Shown piece after piece: positions 58,756-64,000 of a stretch of DNA of 64,000 nt. The notes under the pieces were generated by a model. It did not search any database, had not been told where the DNA came from, and was given only the letters and a program-made list of their open reading frames with translations. Source of the DNA: Staphylococcus durrellii (GTDB lineage Bacteria > Bacillota > Bacilli > Staphylococcales > Staphylococcaceae); contig NZ_JADIIO010000001.1 in the NCBI RefSeq assembly GCF_015594545.1, positions 2,108,001-2,172,000 on the forward strand. Direction: 5' to 3'. The position numbers were made by a program, and so were the translations under genes. How positions within the stretch are numbered: the first letter of the stretch is position 1; every line of letters begins with the position of its first letter.

Positions 58756-60148
58756 GTTTAAACCTCACACCTTGAGGCGTATCTTCTAAAATAATGTTTT
58801 GTTCTTTCAATGAATCGCGAATCTCATCAGCTCTAACAAAGTCTTTATTTTTTCTAGCTTCGTTACGTTCTTCGATAAGCGCTTCTATATCTTCATCTAA
58901 TAAAACTTCAGATTCTTGACCAACAAGTGGCACACCTAACACATCGCTAAATATTTGGTACACTTCTTTAAACCTTTCTAGTACGGCTAATGAAGTCGTG
59001 TTCTCTAATACAAATTTATTAGCTAATTTTGTCAATTCAAACCATGCCGTAATAGCATTTGCAGTATTAAAATCGTCGTTCATGACTGCTTCAAATTGGG
59101 CTAATATATTATTGATTTCTGAAATGTATTCTGTTTGATCCTCAACGTCCGTAGCAATCTCAGCACGATCTACAATGGCTTTGTAACTATTACGGATACG
59201 TTCCAGACCATTTTTAGCTGCATTAACTAGTTCCATATTATAATTAATTGGACTTCGGTAATGTACGCTAATCATGAAAAATCGTAAAACATCGGGGTCT
59301 ATTTCTTTAATAATGTCATGAACAAGTACAAAGTTGCCTAATGACTTACTCATTTTTTCATTATCTATATTGATAAAACCATTATGCATCCAATAATTAG
59401 CAAATGTAGCGTGGTTATGTGCTTCAGATTGAGCAATTTCATTTTCATGATGAGGAAATTGTAAATCAGTACCACCTGCGTGAATATCCATCGTTGCACC
59501 AAGCTCTTTGTATGCCATTACCGAACATTCTATGTGCCATCCTGGTCGTCCTACACCGAATGGGCTATTCCAACTGATTTCTCCTTCTTTTGCGGCTTTC
59601 CATAGCGTAAAGTCTAGCGCATCTTCTTTATGTTCACCTTGTTCAATGCGTGCGCCAACTTTTAAATCATTTAACGATTGGTGACTTAATTTACCATAAT
59701 CTTCAAATTTACGTGTTCTATAGTAAACATCACCACCACTAACATACGCATAACCTTCATTTACTAAATCTTGAATAAATTGAATAATATCATCCATATG
59801 ATTCATTACTCGCGGGTTTGAAGTCGCCCTTTTTACGTTAAGTGCACCAGTATCTTCATAGAATGCGTTAATATAACGCTCGGCAATCGTTTCTACAGAC
59901 TCATTTAGTTCTTTAGAACGTTTTATCAATTTATCATCAACATCTGTAAAATTAGATACGTAAATCACTTTATAACCTTGATATTCAAAGTATCTACGTA
60001 CAACATCATATACAATAGCTGGACGTGCGTTACCTATATGAATATAGTTGTAAACTGTTGGTCCACAAACATACATTTTAACTGTTCCTGGCTCAATAGG
60101 CTTAAACGTCTCTTTTTGACGTGTTAGCGTATTATATAATGTAATCAT
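58748..60148 (-). CDS. cysS: Cysteinyl-tRNA synthetase
   Basis: Class I synthetase of 466 aa. [13 protein letters not shown] at the start, then [16 protein letters not shown] (HIGN), [10 protein letters not shown] (zinc ligands Cys and nearby His) and KMSKSLGN (KMSKS). The ATG at 60148 follows GGAGAG at 8 bases; a start 5 codons upstream is not favoured. Overlaps the end of cysE by 17 bases, so the two are translated from one T-box-controlled message. Confidence 0.97.
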   Translation of the reverse strand: MITLYNTLTRQKETFKPIEPGTVKMYVCGPTVYNYIHIGNARPAIVYDVVRRYFEYQGYKVIYVSNFTDVDDKLIKRSKELNESVETIAERYINAFYEDTGALNVKRATSNPRVMNHMDDIIQFIQDLVNEGYAYVSGGDVYYRTRKFEDYGKLSHQSLNDLKVGARIEQGEHKEDALDFTLWKAAKEGEISWNSPFGVGRPGWHIECSVMAYKELGATMDIHAGGTDLQFPHHENEIAQSEAHNHATFANYWMHNGFINIDNEKMSKSLGNFVLVHDIIKEIDPDVLRFFMISVHYRSPINYNMELVNAAKNGLERIRNSYKAIVDRAEIATDVEDQTEYISEINNILAQFEAVMNDDFNTANAITAWFELTKLANKFVLENTTSLAVLERFKEVYQIFSDVLGVPLVGQESEVLLDEDIEALIEERNEARKNKDFVRADEIRDSLKEQNIILEDTPQGVRFKRG

Positions 60149-60782
60149 CTTGTATCTCTCCATTTCTCGTTTTCTCCAGCTGACGCTCTAATTCTTTCAT
60201 TTGTTCATAAATTGGATCTGGTAAATTTAAATGGTCAAATGTTTTACCAATACGTCTACCATCTTGTTTAACTATATGCCCAGGTATTCCTACTACCGTT
60301 GAATAACTTGGAACTGAAGTAAGCACTACCGAATTCGCACCAATATTCACATCTGAATCAATTTGAATATTGCCTAAAACCTTAGCACCCGCTGCAATTA
60401 AAACGTTATTGCCAATATCAGGGTGTCTTTTCCCTTTTTCTTTACCTGTACCACCTAAAGTTACGCCCTGATAGATTGTGACATTATCACCGATTCTACA
60501 AGTTTCTCCAATGACAACACCCATACCGTGGTCGATGAATAGACGTTTACCAATTTGGGCACCAGGATGAATTTCAATGCCCGTAAAGAAACGTGTTATT
60601 TGAGAAATTAATCTTGCGACAACGTATTTCTTTTTTTTATATAATTCATGCGCTATTAAATGGCTCCATATTGCATGTAATCCAGCATATGACGTAACAA
60701 CTTCAAATGTTGTTTTTGCTGCGGGGTCTTGCTCAAATACCATATTAATATCGTCTTTCATTCTTTTTATTACTTTAAACAA
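60132..60782 (-). CDS. cysE: Serine O-acetyltransferase
   Basis: Protein of 216 aa with a left-handed beta-helix of hexapeptide repeats. [20 protein letters not shown] carries the catalytic His, followed by [20 protein letters not shown] and [20 protein letters not shown]. It makes O-acetylserine for cysteine synthesis. The start is TTG, 8 bases after GGGAGGG, and follows the T-box terminator by about 17 bases. Coupling of cysteine synthesis and Cys-tRNA charging under one T-box is well known in Firmicutes. Confidence 0.96.
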   Translation of the reverse strand: MFKVIKRMKDDINMVFEQDPAAKTTFEVVTSYAGLHAIWSHLIAHELYKKKKYVVARLISQITRFFTGIEIHPGAQIGKRLFIDHGMGVVIGETCRIGDNVTIYQGVTLGGTGKEKGKRHPDIGNNVLIAAGAKVLGNIQIDSDVNIGANSVVLTSVPSYSTVVGIPGHIVKQDGRRIGKTFDHLNLPDPIYEQMKELERQLEKTRNGEIQDDYII

Positions 60783-60799
60783 GGTATATTCCCTCCCTA

Positions 60800-61020
60800 A
60801 TAAAAAAGCACCCTAACAATATATGTTAGAGGTGCTTTTGCACGGTTCCACTCTTTTTTATAATAGTGATAGCCCAAATTTATAAAAATCCGAACTGTTA
60901 ACTAGTATACGCTCATTTGTATTTATTTAATTATAAAGATACGGAGGTGCATTCCATAATCGTAGTGATGTACTTCCAGCAACCGTACACTCTCTTAACA
61001 CTATCAACTATTTACTAATC
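60800..61020 (-). promoter_or_regulatory. T-box leader, cysteine specific, before cysE-cysS
   Basis: On the minus strand the conserved T-box sequence appears as GAGTGGAACCGTGC, followed by the terminator hairpin AAGCACCTCTAAC/GTTAGGGTGCTTTTTTA. Upstream is GGTTGCTGGAAG and a specifier loop GGAATGCACC whose TGC codon (60949-60951) is a cysteine codon. Uncharged Cys-tRNA would stabilise the antiterminator and allow transcription of cysE-cysS. Confidence 0.9.
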
Positions 61021-61086
61021 CTCTGTTATTCAACATTAATCATAAGTGGTTTGTTGTAATTTTTCAAGTTTCAAAATCCAACTACT

Positions 61087-62541
61087 TTATAAATATTTTT
61101 TTAGTCTTGATAACACTTTGTCTTTGCCTAGTACTTCAATCGTATTTGGTAATTCTGGTCCATGCATTTGACCGGTAACTGCTACTCTGATTGGCATGAA
61201 TAGTTGTTTACCTTTAATACCAGTTTCTTTTTGTACTTCTTTAATTGTTTTTTTGATTTCTGCCGCTTCAAATGGTTCTAAAACTTCTAATTTACCATAT
61301 AAGTGATTTATTAGTTCAGGAACTTGTTCACCATCTAATATTTCTTGTTCGTCTTTACCGAGTGCTTGTTCGTCACGGAAGAATATCTCAGATAATGGCA
61401 CAATTTCACCTGCATAACTCATTTCTTTTTGATATAACGCAACTAATTTACGTCCCCAATCTAAGTCTGTCTCAGAAGGATTTTCTGGTAATAATTCAGC
61501 CTTGATTAAGTGTGGTAATGCTAGTTCAAATACTGTTTCAGCGTCTTTTTGTTTCATATATTGGTTGTTAATCCAAGCTAGCTTTTGTTTGTCGAAGAAA
61601 GCAGGTGATTTTGATAAGCGCTTTTCATCAAATATTTTAATAAATTCTTTTTTAGAATAAATTTCATCTTCGCCCTCTGGTGACCAACCTAATAAAGTAA
61701 TAAAGTTAAATAACGCTTCTGGTAAGTAACCTAAATCACGATATTGCTCGATAAATTGTAAGATTTGACCATCACGCTTACTTAATTTTTTACGTTCTTC
61801 ATTAACAATTAATGACATATGTGCAAAGCGAGGAGGCTCCCAACCAAATGTTTCATAAATCATGATTTGTTTCGGTGTATTAGAAATATGGTCATCGCCT
61901 CGAATAACATCTGAAATTTCCATGAAATGATCGTCTACTGCTACAGCGAAGTTGTAAGTAGGAACACCGTCTTTTTTAACGATTACCCAGTCACCCATAT
62001 TGTTTGAATCAAATGAAATTTCGCCTTTAACCATATCATCGAATTTAAATGTAGTATCTTGAGGAACTCTGAATCGAATAGAAGGTTTACGCCCTTCAGC
62101 TTCAAACTGTGCGCGTTCTTCTTCAGTTAAGTGCGCATGTTTACCACCATATCTTGGCATTTCACCGCGAGCAATTTGTTCTTCACGTTCTGCCTCTAAT
62201 TCCTCTTCAGTCATATAACATTTATAAGCTTTATCCTCATCTAATAATTGTTGAATTAATGGGTTATAAATTTCAGCACGTTCTGACTGGCGGTATGGAC
62301 CATATCCTTTATCTTTATCAATTGATTCGTCCCATTCAATACCTAACCATTTTAAGTTTTCAAATTGAGAAGATTCACCATCTTCTAAATTACGTTTGCT
62401 ATCTGTATCTTCTATACGAATAACAAAGTCTCCATCATAATGTTTGGCAAATAAATAGTTAAATAATGCTGTTCTTGCATTACCAATATGCAAATAACCT
62501 GTTGGGCTAGGTGCGTATCTAACTCTTACACGATCGCTCAT
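61087..62541 (-). CDS. gltX: Glutamyl-tRNA synthetase
   Basis: Class I synthetase of 484 aa. [20 protein letters not shown] (HIGN), [21 protein letters not shown] and KLSKRDG (KLSKR) are the catalytic signatures. The ATG at 62541 follows TTGGAGTG; a GTG three codons earlier overlaps that site. As staphylococci charge tRNA-Gln through Glu-tRNA-Gln and GatCAB, this is probably the non-discriminating form. Preceded by an unusual structured leader. Confidence 0.97.
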   Translation of the reverse strand: MSDRVRVRYAPSPTGYLHIGNARTALFNYLFAKHYDGDFVIRIEDTDSKRNLEDGESSQFENLKWLGIEWDESIDKDKGYGPYRQSERAEIYNPLIQQLLDEDKAYKCYMTEEELEAEREEQIARGEMPRYGGKHAHLTEEERAQFEAEGRKPSIRFRVPQDTTFKFDDMVKGEISFDSNNMGDWVIVKKDGVPTYNFAVAVDDHFMEISDVIRGDDHISNTPKQIMIYETFGWEPPRFAHMSLIVNEERKKLSKRDGQILQFIEQYRDLGYLPEALFNFITLLGWSPEGEDEIYSKKEFIKIFDEKRLSKSPAFFDKQKLAWINNQYMKQKDAETVFELALPHLIKAELLPENPSETDLDWGRKLVALYQKEMSYAGEIVPLSEIFFRDEQALGKDEQEILDGEQVPELINHLYGKLEVLEPFEAAEIKKTIKEVQKETGIKGKQLFMPIRVAVTGQMHGPELPNTIEVLGKDKVLSRLKKYL

Positions 62542-62665
62542 TATGTTCACTCCAATTTAACTTTTTCTGTTTCACGGCGCATCAAAAAAGTTGAAACTTG
62601 CGTATCAACTCCAATTTGTATTCATCACAATGTAATATCTACAATGCGCGCCTTTTAATATTTTC
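62542..62665 (-). promoter_or_regulatory. Structured 5' leader of gltX, class unknown
   Basis: On the minus strand GGCGCGCATTGTA starts a set of nested pairings: GGCGC with GCGCC (62577-62581), ATTGTA with TACAAAT, and an inner GTTGATAC/GTTTCAAC stem closed by a GCAA tetraloop (62590-62609). No T-box sequence GGTGGNACC or terminator run was found. A TATTAT about 12 bases upstream could be the -10. It may be a regulatory RNA. Confidence 0.45.
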
Positions 62666-62736
62666 TAATTAATAATACCATAGCTCGACTTATTTTGCTT
62701 AAGTCTTTTATGCAAAATAATAAATACTTTAAATTA

Positions 62737-62764
62737 ACCATCATCAAAATACCATCATCAAAAT
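62737..62764. repeat. 14-bp tandem duplication
   Basis: ACCATCATCAAAAT occurs twice in direct succession in the yacL-gltX spacer. Simple slippage is the likely origin. Confidence 0.8.
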
Positions 62765-62834
62765 AAGCAACAATTTTTCGCTATCCATTGTAGCACGTCG
62801 CCCCCTATTTTGATAACAACATGCTTAATATTAT

Positions 62835-62893
62835 AAAAAATAAGATTTCATATAAAAAGATTATTATTACCACAACCTTTTATATGAAACCTT
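62835..62893 (-). terminator. Terminator after the PIN/TRAM gene
   Basis: Arms AAGGTTTCATATAAAA and TTTTATATGAAATCTT; on the minus strand followed by ATTTTTTATAAT. Confidence 0.85.
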
Positions 62894-62897
62894 ATAA

Positions 62898-63962
62898 TTA
62901 AATCGCATCTAATTTTTTGGCGAAAATTATTCTACCAGAAGATGTTTGTAATAAGCTAATCACTTCTAAATCGATATGTTCACCGATATGTTTTTTAGCA
63001 TTGTCGACTACCACCATCGTACCGTCATCTAAGTAGCCCACAGCTTGGCCAGATTCTTTACCCATTTTTGTTAATAACAGGCTAAAGCGGTCTCCTTGAT
63101 GTACAGTTGGTTTGATTGCTTCAGATAAGTCATTTACATTTAAAGCTTGAATGCCTTGCACATGACACACTTTATTTAAATTGAAATCAGTTGTTATTAC
63201 ATGTGCTCTATAATGTTGCGCTAATTTTATTAACATTGCATCGATATCACTGTGTGTCTTAGTCGGATGAATAATTCTAGTAGGATGATCAGTGTCATAT
63301 AATTCGTTCAAAATGTCTAAACCTCGTTGCCCTTTTTCACGTTTAACGCTGTCGTTAGCGTCAGCTATAATTTGAAGTTCATTTATAACGCCTTGTGGAA
63401 TTAATATTTCTCCATCAATAAAACCACAATTAATAATATCTACTATTCTTCCATCTATAATTGCACTTGTATCAATAATTTTGGGCACGGCATTCCTAGC
63501 GTTTATTGACATTGAACGTGCCATATTTTCTGGAAAAAACAGCAACATTTCATCCCGTTTTTTCAAGCCGAATTGGAATCCTAAATAACCTAGTACAATA
63601 GTAATAATGATTGGCACAAAATGATTTAAGACGTTATTTCCTATAATTTGAAAAATGAATGATATCATAACCGAAATCAATAAACCTATAATAAGTCCAA
63701 TCGTTGCAAATAATATTTCTACTGCACTTTGACGCATAAATGTTTGCTCTAATTCTTTCATACCAACAGTGATTTTATTAATAAACCACCCAAAAATTAA
63801 AAAGAACAAAATAATACCAATGAGACCAGTAAAATAGCTATTAGTTAATAATGCTATATCTCCTAAACCAGCATCAGTAGTGATGGCTGGAATAAAATAT
63901 ACACCTAAACTTGCACCTAGTATTATATAGCACAAGATTACAATGAATTTTACCATATTCAC
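62898..63962 (-). CDS. yacL: PIN/TRAM-domain membrane protein (YacL type)
   Basis: Protein of 354 aa. Four hydrophobic segments occupy about residues 1-135, followed by a PIN nuclease-like domain (IIDTSAIIDGRIVDIINCGF, then DAMLIKLAQHYRAHVITTDF) and a C-terminal TRAM RNA-binding domain (KESGQAVGYLDDGTMVVVDN). Role unknown, probably RNA-related at the membrane. The GTG at 63962 is favoured because AAAGGAG lies about 9 bases upstream; an ATG two codons later is possible. Its place before gltX is as in Bacillus and Staphylococcus. Confidence 0.9.
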   Translation of the reverse strand: MNMVKFIVILCYIILGASLGVYFIPAITTDAGLGDIALLTNSYFTGLIGIILFFLIFGWFINKITVGMKELEQTFMRQSAVEILFATIGLIIGLLISVMISFIFQIIGNNVLNHFVPIIITIVLGYLGFQFGLKKRDEMLLFFPENMARSMSINARNAVPKIIDTSAIIDGRIVDIINCGFIDGEILIPQGVINELQIIADANDSVKREKGQRGLDILNELYDTDHPTRIIHPTKTHSDIDAMLIKLAQHYRAHVITTDFNLNKVCHVQGIQALNVNDLSEAIKPTVHQGDRFSLLLTKMGKESGQAVGYLDDGTMVVVDNAKKHIGEHIDLEVISLLQTSSGRIIFAKKLDAI

Positions 63963-64000
63963 ACTAGTAATCTCCTTTCTGCAAAACGCTCATTCATATG

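Noticed and set aside
63963-64000. Possible end of a further minus-strand gene (radA expected here)
   Set aside because: Only 38 bases remain and no recognisable C-terminus could be read; not supportable.

Overview
The window is a low-GC Firmicutes chromosome segment whose core genes match Staphylococcus closely: RpoC is 1207 aa and RpoB 1183 aa, both starting at TTG, and the runs gltX-cysE-cysS-mrnC-rlmB-yacP-sigH-rpmG-secE-nusG-rplKA-rplJL-rpoBC and rplGB-rpsL-rpsG-fusA-tuf have the usual staphylococcal order. The uronate, pentitol and FusB-type genes suggest a coagulase-negative, possibly saprophyticus-group species; that species-level guess is inference. I saw no rRNA, tRNA, CRISPR array, insertion sequence or prophage.

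Right part (about 36.4-64 kb, almost all on the minus strand) is the core block. It holds a PIN/TRAM protein, gltX behind a structured untranslated leader, a cysteine T-box in front of cysE-cysS, rRNA/tRNA maturation genes, sigH, the secE-nusG and ribosomal protein genes with an L10 leader, rpoBC, the str operon with tuf, an M20 amidohydrolase and kbl.

Left end (0-5 kb) resumes conserved sequence: a HAD hydrolase (cut by the window edge), ilvE, a tautomerase and an SDR-type threonine dehydrogenase. The dehydrogenase and kbl (33 kb away) together make the threonine to glycine plus acetyl-CoA route. From memory these two lie close together in S. aureus, so the stretch between them looks like an accessory region placed inside a conserved neighbourhood.

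Accessory part (about 3.9-36.3 kb) is a mosaic of small divergent units separated by strong hairpin terminators: an aldo/keto reductase; a 14-TM drug exporter; a FusB-type fusidic acid resistance gene with a leader peptide and four-segment attenuator; a LysR/MFS pair; an SRPBCC protein and an amino acid permease; an arginase-superfamily hydrolase with an NRAMP-like transporter, both lacking hallmark metal-site residues; a ribulokinase/polyol permease/DeoR set with a cre box; an HxlR/MFS/aldo-keto reductase set; a complete glucuronate pathway (uxaC, uxuA, uxuB, kdgK, kdgA) with a LacI-type regulator and GntP permease; DoxX, adenosine deaminase, ornithine cyclodeaminase-like protein, scoAB, two GNAT acetyltransferases and a small membrane protein. 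Two genes in this part are decayed: an NAD-dependent epimerase and a P-loop kinase.

The strongest candidates for something not well described are the hydrolase plus NRAMP-like pair (12.6-14.8 kb) and the structured gltX leader (62.54-62.67 kb). The FusB attenuator is unusually legible from sequence. All functional statements rest on reading the sequence and family knowledge; no search or folding program was run.
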